From Lachnospiraceae bacterium (GTDB lineage: Bacteria; Bacillota; Clostridia; Lachnospirales; Lachnospiraceae), in contig JAFXAZ010000095.1 in NCBI GenBank assembly GCA_017521985.1, positions 1 to 41,863 of the forward strand: 41,863 bases of DNA. The letters are read 5' to 3'. Below are positions 29,887-38,996 of this stretch, piece by piece. The notes below the pieces were generated by a model that saw nothing but the letters and a program-made list of their open reading frames with translations, was not told the DNA's origin and ran no database searches. Both the position numbers and the translations under genes were made by a program. How positions within the stretch are numbered: the first letter of the stretch is position 1; every line of letters begins with the position of its first letter.

Positions 29887-32307
29887 ATGAATACAGCATT
29901 ATCATGGATTAAAGCCTATGTTCCGGAATTAGAATGTACAGACCAGGAGTATTGCGATGCAATGACCTTGTCCGGTACAAAGGTAGAAGGTTTTGAAAAA
30001 TTAGACAAAAATTTAGATAAAATTGTAGTAGGTGAAATTTTAAAAATTGAAAGACATCCTGATGCAGATAAATTAATTGTTTGTCAGGTAAATATCGGTT
30101 CTGAGGTAATTCAGATTGTTACCGGTGCACCAAACGTAAAAGAAGGTGACAAGGTTCCGGTTGTTTTAGATGGCGGTAAGGTTGCAGGCGGTCATGATGG
30201 CGGTCCATTACCGGAAGACGGTATTAAGATTAAAGCTGGCAAGCTTCGTGGTGTTCCAAGTAACGGTATGATGTGTTCTATCGAGGAACTTGGTTCTACC
30301 AGAGAAATGTATCCTGCTGCTCCGGAAAATGGTATTTATATTTTACCTGCTGATACAGAAGTTGGTATCGATGCCGTAGAATTACTTGGTCTTCGTGATA
30401 CCGTTTTTGAATATGAAATTACATCCAATCGTGTAGATTGCTATAGTGTTCTCGGTATTGCAAGAGAAGCAGCAGCTACCTTCCGTAAGCCTTTTGTTCC
30501 ACCGATAGTGGAAATTAAGGAAAATGACGAAAAAATAGAAGATTATGTATCTGTAGAAGTATTAGACCAGGACCTTTGCTCCAGATATTGTGCAAGAGTT
30601 TGTACCAATATTAAAATTGGTCCAAGCCCGGAATGGATGCAGAGAAGACTTGCTAAGAGTGGTATTCGTCCAATCAACAACTTAGTTGACATTACAAACT
30701 ATGTAATGGAAGAGTATGGTCAGCCAATGCATGCTTTTGATTTAGATACCATTGCAGGTCACAAGATTATTGTAAAGCGTGCAAAAGATGGTGATACATT
30801 CGTGACATTAGACGGTCAGGAAAGAAAGCTTGACAGTGAAGTATTAATGATTTGTGATGCAGAAAAGGAAGTTGGCATTGCCGGTATTATGGGTGGTGAA
30901 AACTCCATGATTACCGACAATGTAAAAACAGTTCTTTTTGAAGCAGCGACCTTCCAGGGGGTAAATATTCGTAAGAGCGCAAAGCGTATCGGTCTTCGTA
31001 CCGATGCTTCCGGTAAATTTGAAAAGGGATTAGATCCAAGAAATGCAGAAGCAGCCATTAACCGTGCTTGCCAGCTTATTCAGGAGCTTGGGTGTGGTGA
31101 TGTAGTAAGCGGCATGATTGATGTTAAGACCGAATTTAAGCCATTAGTAGTGCTTCCATTTGAGCCAAAGCGCATCAATGCATTGCTTGGTACTGATATT
31201 TCTGAGGAAGAAATGCTTGCAATCTTTAAGATGGCTGAAATCGAATATAATGCAGAGACGAATATGCTTACCGTTCCTTCTTTCAGACAGGACGTTTTAG
31301 GGGTGGCTGACCTTGCAGAAGAAGTAGCTCGTTTCTACGGTTACGACAAGATTCCTACTTCTTTACCAGGTGGAGAATCTACCGCAGGAAAGCTTCCATT
31401 CAAGCTTATTGTAGAAGCAAAAGCAAGAGAAATTGCAGAAGCAAATGGTTTTTCTCAGGGTATGTGCTACAGCTTTGAAAGTCCAAAGGTATTTGACAAA
31501 TTATTGTTACCGGAAGACAGCGAGCTTCGTAATACCGTAACTATTTCCAACCCATTAGGCGAAGACTTCTCTGTAATGAGAACCATTTCCTTAAATGGTA
31601 TGCTTACCAGCCTTGCAACCAACTACAACAGACGTAACAAAGACGTGAAATTATATGAACTTGCAAACATTTACCTTCCAAAGCAGCTTCCGTTGACAGA
31701 GCTTCCGGATGAAAGAATGCAGTTTACATTGGGCTTCTACGGCGATGGTGATTTCTTCACTATGAAGGGCGTAGTGGAGCAGTTCTTAGCTAACGTTGGT
31801 CTGAATAAGAAAGTAGAATACGATCCAAAGAACAAGAAAACCTTCTTACATCCTGGCCGTCAGGCAGACATGATTTACGATGGTGTTAAGATTGGTTATC
31901 TTGGCGAAGTACATCCAATCGTTTGCGACAATTATGATTTAGCTACCAAGGCTTATGTAGCAGTAATTGATATGCCATACGTCGTGGAAAGAGCAAGCTT
32001 TGACCACAAGTATGAAGGCGTTTCTAAGTTCCCTGCTGTAACCAGAGATATTTCCATGACCGTACCAAAGACCGTATTGGTTGGCGATATTGAAAAGGTA
32101 ATTACACAGCGTGGCGGCAAGATTTTAGAAAGCGTAAACTTGTTCGACGTTTACGAAGGCAGCCAGATTAAAGAAGGCTTCAAGTCTGTTGCTTACTCTA
32201 TTTCTTTCCGCGCAAAGGACAGAAACTTAGAAGAAGCAGACATTACCGGCGCTATGAAGAAGATTCTGAATGGATTAGAGCAGCTGGGGGCTGAGTTACG
32301 TAAGTAA
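29887..32307 (+). CDS. pheT: Phenylalanyl-tRNA synthetase beta subunit
   Basis: An 806-residue beta subunit of full length. Domains in order: the tRNA-binding EMAP-like domain (about residues 40-150, with RHPDADKLIVCQVNIG), the B3/B4 editing domain (about 210-400, with RPINNLVDITNYVMEEYGQPMHAFD), the B5 domain, the catalytic-like core, and the C-terminal ferredoxin-fold anticodon-binding domain (KFPAVTRDISMTVP). GGAGGAAGGG precedes the ATG. It is co-transcribed with pheS and ends at a bidirectional terminator. Confidence 0.98.
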   Translation: MNTALSWIKAYVPELECTDQEYCDAMTLSGTKVEGFEKLDKNLDKIVVGEILKIERHPDADKLIVCQVNIGSEVIQIVTGAPNVKEGDKVPVVLDGGKVAGGHDGGPLPEDGIKIKAGKLRGVPSNGMMCSIEELGSTREMYPAAPENGIYILPADTEVGIDAVELLGLRDTVFEYEITSNRVDCYSVLGIAREAAATFRKPFVPPIVEIKENDEKIEDYVSVEVLDQDLCSRYCARVCTNIKIGPSPEWMQRRLAKSGIRPINNLVDITNYVMEEYGQPMHAFDLDTIAGHKIIVKRAKDGDTFVTLDGQERKLDSEVLMICDAEKEVGIAGIMGGENSMITDNVKTVLFEAATFQGVNIRKSAKRIGLRTDASGKFEKGLDPRNAEAAINRACQLIQELGCGDVVSGMIDVKTEFKPLVVLPFEPKRINALLGTDISEEEMLAIFKMAEIEYNAETNMLTVPSFRQDVLGVADLAEEVARFYGYDKIPTSLPGGESTAGKLPFKLIVEAKAREIAEANGFSQGMCYSFESPKVFDKLLLPEDSELRNTVTISNPLGEDFSVMRTISLNGMLTSLATNYNRRNKDVKLYELANIYLPKQLPLTELPDERMQFTLGFYGDGDFFTMKGVVEQFLANVGLNKKVEYDPKNKKTFLHPGRQADMIYDGVKIGYLGEVHPIVCDNYDLATKAYVAVIDMPYVVERASFDHKYEGVSKFPAVTRDISMTVPKTVLVGDIEKVITQRGGKILESVNLFDVYEGSQIKEGFKSVAYSISFRAKDRNLEEADITGAMKKILNGLEQLGAELRK

Positions 32308-32335
32308 TGTAAAGAAATAAATATATGAATGTTTA

Positions 32336-32364
32336 AATAGGCGGAGTATGAAGCTCCGCCTATT
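32336..32364. terminator. Bidirectional terminator between pheT and LysR
   Basis: AATAGGCGGAG and CTCCGCCTATT form an 11-bp stem with a 7-base loop. It is A-rich on the left and T-rich on the right, so it can serve both pheT and the converging LysR operon, whose stop codon is 2 bases away. Confidence 0.85.
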
Positions 32365-32365
32365 A

Positions 32366-33253
32366 TCATAATAAACTATATTGATATAACTTTGAGAATT
32401 CATTCAAAATATTTTTTTTTGAAAAGTCTTTTCTATAAATCAAATTAACGATTCGTTTCATATCAATATTTTCTATTGGAAGACCAGTGTATTTTGTGCG
32501 ATTTGTAGTAAGCCTTGACGGAAAAATTGAAACACCGGCATCCTTACTAACCAACAACTTTATGGTGGAAAGGCTGTCTGTTTCCAGAATTATATTAAAA
32601 TCATCTAAGGATTCACTGATTTTTTCCAATGCGGCTTCGAATAAAATTCTATTGGCGGTAGATGGAAGCCACATAATCATAGGTTCTTTTTTTAATTCTT
32701 CTAATGTAATAGTTTCTTTATGAGCAAGCGGATTTTGAGCGCATACAAAGCATAACAAATCATCTGTATCTAAGATGCAGGAAGCAAATTGCTGATTATC
32801 CGGCTGAGGCTCATCTACAATGATAAAATCTAATTCATAATTTTTCAACATTTCAAAAAGATTATTAGTAGTATTGGAGATAATTTTTAGATTAGTATCC
32901 GTGTTATGCATAATATATCTTCCAATAGTATCGGCAATGGCAGGGTCACTTTCCAAAACACGCGTAACACCTATTTTTAACATAGAAGGTGCTTTTTGAG
33001 TTGTTGCAATTTCTTCACACATCGTTTCATAAATGGCTTTAAGACGTTTGGCATAACTAACTGCAATTTCCCCTTCAGAAGTAAAGCATAGTTCTCCTTT
33101 TGTGCGAACACATAAGGGGTGCCCTATTTCGTTTTCTAATATGCGGATGTGATTGCTGACAGCAGGCTGTGTTAAATTAAGTTTGGCGGCTGCTTTTGTA
33201 AAGTTTCTTGACTCGTAGACTGCCAGTAACGTTTCCAATTTAATGTCGAGCAT
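32366..33253 (-). CDS. LysR-family regulator A
   Basis: A 295-residue LysR-type regulator. The N-terminal HTH is clear (ETLLAVYESRNFTKAAAKLNLTQPAVSNHIRILE) and the C-terminal 200 residues form a two-lobed effector domain (LKIGVTRVLES, IIVDEPQP, MIMWLPSTANRILFEAAL). The start MLDIK at 33,253 is preferred because AGAGGAG lies 6 bases upstream on the minus strand; MKEEN at 33,271 lacks this. It is the second gene of a two-gene operon with regulator B (gap 24 bases) and is clearly its paralogue. Confidence 0.88.
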   Translation of the reverse strand: MLDIKLETLLAVYESRNFTKAAAKLNLTQPAVSNHIRILENEIGHPLCVRTKGELCFTSEGEIAVSYAKRLKAIYETMCEEIATTQKAPSMLKIGVTRVLESDPAIADTIGRYIMHNTDTNLKIISNTTNNLFEMLKNYELDFIIVDEPQPDNQQFASCILDTDDLLCFVCAQNPLAHKETITLEELKKEPMIMWLPSTANRILFEAALEKISESLDDFNIILETDSLSTIKLLVSKDAGVSIFPSRLTTNRTKYTGLPIENIDMKRIVNLIYRKDFSKKNILNEFSKLYQYSLL

Positions 33254-33277
33254 TCGGTTCTCCTCTTTCATATTTTA

Positions 33278-34174
33278 TCAAGTGTAGTCAGATATATTGT
33301 ATATGTGCTGAAGGTTATCTAATAATGTTGTATGAGGGAAGTCCTTTCGGTACACCAGATATAGTTCGCGCTTTATATTAAGGTCTTCAATAGGAAGGCC
33401 AACAAAAGTGTGATTATTTAAATCATGAAGGCAATTTCTTTTGGACATAATAGATATACCCACACCATTCATAACAAGGAGTTTAATCGTTGTTTTGCTG
33501 TCTACTTCCAGAACAACATTCAGGTTATTTATAGATTCATGAATACTATTTAAAGCGGCTTCAAAGATTGCACGAGTGGCGGATGATGGCGGGCGCATAA
33601 TAAAGCGCTCGTTTTTTAAGTCCTCCAGGCTGACAGAAGTTTTATGTGAGAGCGGATTATTATTTCCAATAATGCAGAGAACGTTGTCGGAATCCAATAA
33701 TCTGGAAGCAAAAAAAGGATATTCTGGTTTAGAATCAATAATAATAATGTCCAATTCAAAATTTTCCAGCATTTCATAGAGTTTTTTTAAAGTATTAGCA
33801 AAAATAGTTATGTTTATACCGGCGTTGCAGCTAATATATTGGCTGATCGCACTGGCTACAATAGAATCGCTCTCCACGGCTCTAGTCATGCCAATTTTGA
33901 TATGGGTGGGAACACTTTTGTTTTCATCAATTTCTTCACGCATTCGGGCATAAACAGCTTTAAAACGTTTCGCATAATTAATTGCTATTTCCCCTTCTGC
34001 TGTAAAGACAAGTTGCCCTTTTACACGGGCGCAAAGGGTACAGTTTAACTGCTGCTCCAGCATATTAATTTGGTTGCTGACAGTCTGCTGCGTCACAGAT
34101 AGCTTGTTTGCCGCTTTGGTAAAGCTTTTTTCTTCATAAACTGCTAATAAAGTTTCTAATTTCGCATCCAGCAT
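33278..34174 (-). CDS. LysR-family regulator B
   Basis: A 298-residue LysR-type regulator closely related to regulator A over its whole length: KLETLLAVYEEKSFTKAANKLSVTQQTVSNQINMLE for the HTH, and HIKIGMTRAVESD, IIIIDSKPEY and RFIMRPPSSATRAIFEAAL in the effector domain. The start MLDAK at 34,174 follows GGAG by 8 bases; upstream in-frame ATGs have no better site. It is divergent from the glycan operon starting at 34,356, with 180 bases between, so it probably controls that operon together with A, from the shared intergenic region. Confidence 0.88.
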   Translation of the reverse strand: MLDAKLETLLAVYEEKSFTKAANKLSVTQQTVSNQINMLEQQLNCTLCARVKGQLVFTAEGEIAINYAKRFKAVYARMREEIDENKSVPTHIKIGMTRAVESDSIVASAISQYISCNAGINITIFANTLKKLYEMLENFELDIIIIDSKPEYPFFASRLLDSDNVLCIIGNNNPLSHKTSVSLEDLKNERFIMRPPSSATRAIFEAALNSIHESINNLNVVLEVDSKTTIKLLVMNGVGISIMSKRNCLHDLNNHTFVGLPIEDLNIKRELYLVYRKDFPHTTLLDNLQHIYNISDYT

Positions 34175-34281
34175 AATCATATCTCCATTTATCATATCTG
34201 ATTTTATTATGTACTGAAAGTACCTTTTTGACAAGCATAAAACAATATAAAATTTTTTTGTGATACGACAAAAATGCTTGA

Positions 34282-34311
34282 TTGGACAGAGAAGTGTGCA
34301 TGGTTTATGAT
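34282..34311 (+). promoter_or_regulatory. Candidate promoter of the glycan operon
   Basis: TTGGAC, 18 bases, TATGAT, 45 bases before the start at 34,356. The 180-base divergent region upstream is very AT-rich and is the obvious place for LysR binding, but I see no clear repeated operator. Confidence 0.4.
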
Positions 34312-34355
34312 GTAAATGTAAGACATCAGTATATAGTGCAAGGTGGTGAAAATAC

Positions 34356-36152
34356 GTGGATTATACATTTGTGGAATTGAAAGAGATTTTGAGACGAAAT
34401 GATGAGTACATGTTATTCCATGAGAAATCTCTTATTAAGGAGCATGCATTAGATCCTTTTTTTGCACAACGATTAAATGATCTTAGTAATATTGCAGAAG
34501 AAGCAAAGGCGAAAAGACCTTGGATACCGACACTTTCTGATTATCGGGTTTTTCAAGACACCGGAATGGCAGAAGAGTATTTTGAATGGTATGCTGAGCG
34601 GAGAAAGTTTTTGAATGCACTTGTGTTCATGGCGATAGTGACGGAGGATGATTCATATCTTCCGTATGTAGAAGATTACATTTGGGCAATCATTCAGACG
34701 TACAAATGGACCACACCGAGAGATCCTGAATTTTATGAAGAAAGAGGCAGAGACGGAGTTCCGCATGAAGAGTGCCTGGACTTACTTTCTACAGAAACCG
34801 GTTTTACCTTTGCTGAAATAGATGCGCTTTTGGGCGATCGGTTATCCCAGTTTATACGCAGACATATGAAACAAGCATCCTTGAAAAGAATTGTCTATAG
34901 TTTTTCCAACAAAACTTATTATCACTGGTGGGAAACTTGCAACATAAACTGGGCAGCGGTTTGCGGATGTTCTGTGGCTGGAACGGCTATGTATTACTTG
35001 GAAGATAGTGATGAGCTGGCAGAAATTCTTTTACGTATTTTACAAACTATGAAATGCTTTTTAGATGGTTATCAGGATGATGGTGTATGTGTGGAAGGCA
35101 TTTCCTATTGGAAATATGGATTCAGTTATTTTGTGTTCTTTTGCGAATTGCTTAGAGAACGCACAAATGGTGAAATTGACCTGATGCAGGATGAAAAGGT
35201 GCACCAGATTGCGTTATTTTTGCAAAGATGCAGGCTTGGAGAAAATGAAATATTGAATTTCGGCGACTCCGAACAAAGGCTATCTTACCAGATAGGATTT
35301 ATACATATGCTGAAAACATATTTCTCGGATGTAGAGGTTCCGCCTTCTAGGTACGTGGAAAACTATCATCAGGAAAGGCGACATAGGTGGGCCGGTTTCA
35401 TTAGGGATTTTGCATGGTTTAAAAAGGAATTTGTGCAGGATGATAAGGATGTATTGATTGACAATCACTATTTTGAAAAATCCCAAATTTACATAGCACA
35501 CAAGAACGGTACCTGTTTTGCGGTACTTGGCGGACATAACGGTTACATACATGGTCATAACGACTTAGGTCACTTTGTTTATTATGTAGGTGGCAAGGGT
35601 ATTTTTATAGATATCGGACAAGGCGCATATACTCGGGAGTATTTCGGGGCGCAAAGATATACTATTATTAATACTGGGTCAGCAGGTCACAGTGTTCCGT
35701 TAGTAAACGATGAAGTTCAGCAAGAAGGAACAGAATATTGTGTTACAGAGATGCATACAGTGCATGGAGCCTGTGATGTAGTAGGAATGGATATTACAAA
35801 GGCCTATGAATGTCCGGGGCTTGAAAGATTGTATAGGATCTTTGAGTATCAGGCAGATGGTACGTTATGTATTTGTGACCGAATATGTACAAAGGGGACA
35901 TCATCCATCACGGAGAGCTTTGTGGTAAGTGTGACGGAAGAACCGATCTTGGAGGATGGCAAAGTTATACTAAAAAAAGATGATATTACAGTTTGTCTAT
36001 TATATGATAAGCGATTTAGGTCTTTAAGCATTGAAAAAATATCGTCAGAAAATATAACAGCCTGTGATGACCAGGGAATGCGTATTATTCGTATGAATAC
36101 ACAAATGGAGAGTGGGTGTGGCGAATACCGCTTCACCATATTTAAGTGTTAA
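34356..36152 (+). CDS. Heparinase II/III-like glycan lyase or hydrolase
   Basis: A 598-residue protein. The N-terminal half is an alpha/alpha-toroid-like stretch (YYHWWETCNINWAAVCGCSVAGTAMYYL, GVCVEGISYWKYGFSYFVFF). The C-terminal part has the heparinase-II/III-like beta-domain signature: GYIHGHNDLGHFVYYVGGKGIFIDIGQGAY, with the H-x-D of HNDLG and the D-x-G. This family cleaves uronate-containing glycans such as heparin or alginate by beta-elimination. No signal peptide is seen, so the enzyme acts on imported oligosaccharides. It starts with GTG after AAGGTGG. It heads the transport operon. Confidence 0.8.
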   Translation: MDYTFVELKEILRRNDEYMLFHEKSLIKEHALDPFFAQRLNDLSNIAEEAKAKRPWIPTLSDYRVFQDTGMAEEYFEWYAERRKFLNALVFMAIVTEDDSYLPYVEDYIWAIIQTYKWTTPRDPEFYEERGRDGVPHEECLDLLSTETGFTFAEIDALLGDRLSQFIRRHMKQASLKRIVYSFSNKTYYHWWETCNINWAAVCGCSVAGTAMYYLEDSDELAEILLRILQTMKCFLDGYQDDGVCVEGISYWKYGFSYFVFFCELLRERTNGEIDLMQDEKVHQIALFLQRCRLGENEILNFGDSEQRLSYQIGFIHMLKTYFSDVEVPPSRYVENYHQERRHRWAGFIRDFAWFKKEFVQDDKDVLIDNHYFEKSQIYIAHKNGTCFAVLGGHNGYIHGHNDLGHFVYYVGGKGIFIDIGQGAYTREYFGAQRYTIINTGSAGHSVPLVNDEVQQEGTEYCVTEMHTVHGACDVVGMDITKAYECPGLERLYRIFEYQADGTLCICDRICTKGTSSITESFVVSVTEEPILEDGKVILKKDDITVCLLYDKRFRSLSIEKISSENITACDDQGMRIIRMNTQMESGCGEYRFTIFKC

Positions 36153-36170
36153 AAACACCTCAAGGTGTTT
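36153..36170 (+). promoter_or_regulatory. Intercistronic hairpin
   Basis: AAACACCTCAAGGTGTTT is an 8-bp perfect stem directly after the lyase stop and before the lipoprotein's AAAGGAGG. There is no T run. It may stabilise or attenuate the message. Confidence 0.55.
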
Positions 36171-36190
36171 AAATAAAAAGGAGGACAAAA

Positions 36191-37960
36191 ATGAAAAACA
36201 AACTTTTTAGGAAACTTTGCTGTGGATTACTTACAGCAGCCATGATTGCTACATCACTTGTAGGCTGTGGCAAAGAAACGGTAAACGAAGAAAGTACTGC
36301 AGGTAGTGCAGCAACCAGCGAAAGCACAGTAACCAGTGAAACAACTGCAACAGAGCCGGGATTTGCGCATGACCCAAACTTAAGTGAACTTGGTGTGGAG
36401 CCGGTATGTAAAGAAAAGATTAAGCTTACTATCGGTATCGCTCAGAATACTAACGTAATTGACTATGATACTAATGCGTTGACTTTGATGTTAGAAGAGT
36501 TGGCTAATGTAGATATTGAATTCTATTTCTACACGAAGTCTGAGATTAGAACACAGCTTGATTTGATGGTAAATGCAGGTGGAGACGATTTGCCGGATAT
36601 TATCTTGCATACCTTGGATGGTGACACAGTATATAAATATGGTGATGCCGGAATGTTTATTCCTTTGAATGAATTTTACGAAAACTCATCCTATTATCTT
36701 GCAGAGGCAATTGAAAAAGTAAAGGAAGCAGACGGCGTAGATGTTGTTGGTCATGTTACTTCTTATGACGGAAATATTTACTCTGTTCCTGGTTATACAG
36801 GAAGTGTAACGAATCCTATCGTAACAGCAACATGGATTTATACCCCGTGGTTAGAGGCATTGGACTTAGAAGTTCCGAAAACAACAGAGCAGTTTTACGA
36901 TGTTTTAATGGCATTTAAAACTCAGGATCCTAACGGCAATGGAAAAGCAGACGAGATACCTGCACTTGGTTCTGCAATAGGTGGAACATATGGTAATAGT
37001 TTAAGATTTGCAAATTTCTGTATTGACCCATTTGTTAGAATGAATCCTGATACATATTATTTAGATCCAAAAGATGGAAAGCTTAGTGTAAGCTATACAA
37101 ACGAGGGATTTAAGGAAGGTATTAAATACGTAAAGAGCCTTGTAGAAGCTGGATTATATGATGCAGCAAGTTTTACACAAACGTCTGATTTATTTACAAC
37201 TATTATGAATCAGGAAGGTGACCAGTTAGTTGGTTGCTTTACAAATACATCTGATTCCTTTATTAGTGCTGACCATCCTTCCAGAAATAACTGGACTTTA
37301 TTACCGCCATTAGAAAGTCCGGACGGTCAAGTAAATGCAACCTTCTGGGCTAATTATGCTGAACATTCCGGTTATATAACAAAGAATTGTGAAAATCCTG
37401 AAGCAGCATTCCGTTTGTTAGATCTTATGTATAATGAAGTAGTTATGTGTTCTGGTCGTTGGGGTGTACAGGGTGAGAACTGGGATTTTGTAAAAGATTT
37501 GAAACAGTCAGATTATCCTGATTATAATTTTGATAATACATTTGCAGGTTATGGCGCAAGTCTTTTGGAATACAAAACGGTATGGAATCAGGTACAGAAT
37601 GCAAACTGGGCGTTAACAAGACCATCCCTTAGAACGAACGGTTTCACAGCAGGTGTTTCAGCTGCATCTATGAAAGAAGGGACTACTGTTTGGCAGCAGG
37701 GCCTTACTTTAGGCGCTTACTATGATGCTGCACCTGAAGAAAAGTTGTCTCAAGTTTCTTTCCATTTTGCTGATGCTGATGAAGCAGCAGAATTAGGAGA
37801 ACAGGCAGGCATGATGCAGGCTTATGTAGAAGAAAAGATTGGGTTATGGTGTACAGGAGCAGCAGATATTGATGCAGACTGGGAAAATTATCTGAAAGAA
37901 TTAGAAGCGATGGGATTATCTGATTGGCTGGCAGCAATGCAGGCAGCATATGAAAGATAA
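36191..37960 (+). CDS. Solute-binding lipoprotein of a sugar ABC transporter
   Basis: A 589-residue lipoprotein. The signal peptide MKNKLFRKLCCGLLTAAMIATSLVGCGK has a lipobox LVGC, so Cys26 or so is lipidated and the protein is anchored outside the membrane. A Ser/Thr/Glu-rich linker follows (about residues 30-60), then a type-1 extracellular solute-binding fold. It has GDDLPDIIL, DGNIYSVPGY, FYDVLMAFKTQDPNGNGKADEIPA and an adapted C-terminal lobe, typical of LplA/YtcQ-like binders. Length fits. AAAAGGAGG precedes the ATG. It is the receptor for the two permeases encoded downstream. Confidence 0.92.
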   Translation: MKNKLFRKLCCGLLTAAMIATSLVGCGKETVNEESTAGSAATSESTVTSETTATEPGFAHDPNLSELGVEPVCKEKIKLTIGIAQNTNVIDYDTNALTLMLEELANVDIEFYFYTKSEIRTQLDLMVNAGGDDLPDIILHTLDGDTVYKYGDAGMFIPLNEFYENSSYYLAEAIEKVKEADGVDVVGHVTSYDGNIYSVPGYTGSVTNPIVTATWIYTPWLEALDLEVPKTTEQFYDVLMAFKTQDPNGNGKADEIPALGSAIGGTYGNSLRFANFCIDPFVRMNPDTYYLDPKDGKLSVSYTNEGFKEGIKYVKSLVEAGLYDAASFTQTSDLFTTIMNQEGDQLVGCFTNTSDSFISADHPSRNNWTLLPPLESPDGQVNATFWANYAEHSGYITKNCENPEAAFRLLDLMYNEVVMCSGRWGVQGENWDFVKDLKQSDYPDYNFDNTFAGYGASLLEYKTVWNQVQNANWALTRPSLRTNGFTAGVSAASMKEGTTVWQQGLTLGAYYDAAPEEKLSQVSFHFADADEAAELGEQAGMMQAYVEEKIGLWCTGAADIDADWENYLKELEAMGLSDWLAAMQAAYER

Positions 37961-37991
37961 AATATCCGAATAAAATAATAATTTATAACTT

Positions 37992-38026
37992 GTAGTCACA
38001 CTGGTTCGTATGGCCGGTGTGACTAC
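37992..38026 (+). promoter_or_regulatory. Intercistronic stem-loop after the lipoprotein gene
   Basis: GTAGTCACAC and GTGTGACTAC form a perfect 10-bp stem with further inner pairs (GG and CC). It has no T run. In ABC operons such loops after the binding-protein gene protect its message and give it higher abundance than the permeases. Confidence 0.7.
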
Positions 38027-38048
38027 TTGGTAAATGGAGAGTTTGAAA

Positions 38049-38984
38049 ATGGCTAAAACAAAAATGAATCAAAGTCGTGGACTTGCAAAAAGGATTTATA
38101 GGGCGAGACAATTATATTTAATTCTTGCTCTCCCATTGATATATCTTTTGGTTTTTAAATATTATCCTATGTTGGGATTACAGATTGCCTTTAAAGATTA
38201 TTCTATAACAGGAGGTATCTGGGGCAGTGAATGGGCAGGGTTTAAGTATTTTGAGAAATTGTTTAAGGATTATAATTTTAAAAAAATAATGATTAATACA
38301 TTACGGCTCAGTTTGTACTCTTTAGGAATAACAACTATTATGCCTGTTATTTTAGCTTTAGCAATCAATTGCGTGAATAATACAAAGATAAAGAAAGCAG
38401 TACAGACCATTACATATTTACCTCATTTTGTTTCGCTTGTAGTTATGGTTGGTATTATGAATCAGTTATTCAACCCGATTGTCGGATTGTATGGAAATGT
38501 AATGCAACAATTGACAGGAGAAAGACCGGTAGATATATTTGGAATTCCACAGGCATTCCTTCATATGTATGTGTGGAGTGGGGTATGGCAGCATGCAGGA
38601 TATAATGCTGTTATTTATATTGCTGCACTGGCCGGTTCTGATCAGGAGTTACATGAAGCGGCACAAATTGACGGAGCCAGCAGATTGCAGCGTGTTTTTT
38701 ATATAGATATACCGACGATTCTCCCAACTGTAATTATTATGTTAATTTTGAATGTCGGAAGAGTTATGGGAATTGGTTTTGAAAAGGCATTCTTAATGCA
38801 AAATGCTTTGAATCAGAGTTATAGTGAAATTATTTCTACATACGTTTACAAAAAAGCATTTGGTGCAGCTGGTAACTTTTCATATTCCACTGCTATTGGA
38901 TTATTCAACTCTGTAATTAATTTTATATTGATTATTGCAGTAAATAAAATATCCAAAAAGGTTAGTGAGACCAGCTTATGGTAG
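38049..38984 (+). CDS. Sugar ABC permease, LplB-like
   Basis: A 311-residue inner-membrane permease with six helices, starting after ARQLYLILALPLIYLLVFKYYP. The EAA-loop sequence ELHEAAQIDGASRLQRVFYIDIPTILP, which contacts the ATPase, is complete (about residues 198-224). KDYSITGGIWGSEWAGFKYFEKLF is typical for LplB/YteP permeases of oligosaccharide uptake. The ATG at 38,049 is preferred; ATG at 38,034 has no good site. No ATPase gene is in the window, so a shared MsmK-type ATPase is likely. Confidence 0.92.
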   Translation: MAKTKMNQSRGLAKRIYRARQLYLILALPLIYLLVFKYYPMLGLQIAFKDYSITGGIWGSEWAGFKYFEKLFKDYNFKKIMINTLRLSLYSLGITTIMPVILALAINCVNNTKIKKAVQTITYLPHFVSLVVMVGIMNQLFNPIVGLYGNVMQQLTGERPVDIFGIPQAFLHMYVWSGVWQHAGYNAVIYIAALAGSDQELHEAAQIDGASRLQRVFYIDIPTILPTVIIMLILNVGRVMGIGFEKAFLMQNALNQSYSEIISTYVYKKAFGAAGNFSYSTAIGLFNSVINFILIIAVNKISKKVSETSLW

Positions 38985-38996
38985 GAGGGAATGCAA

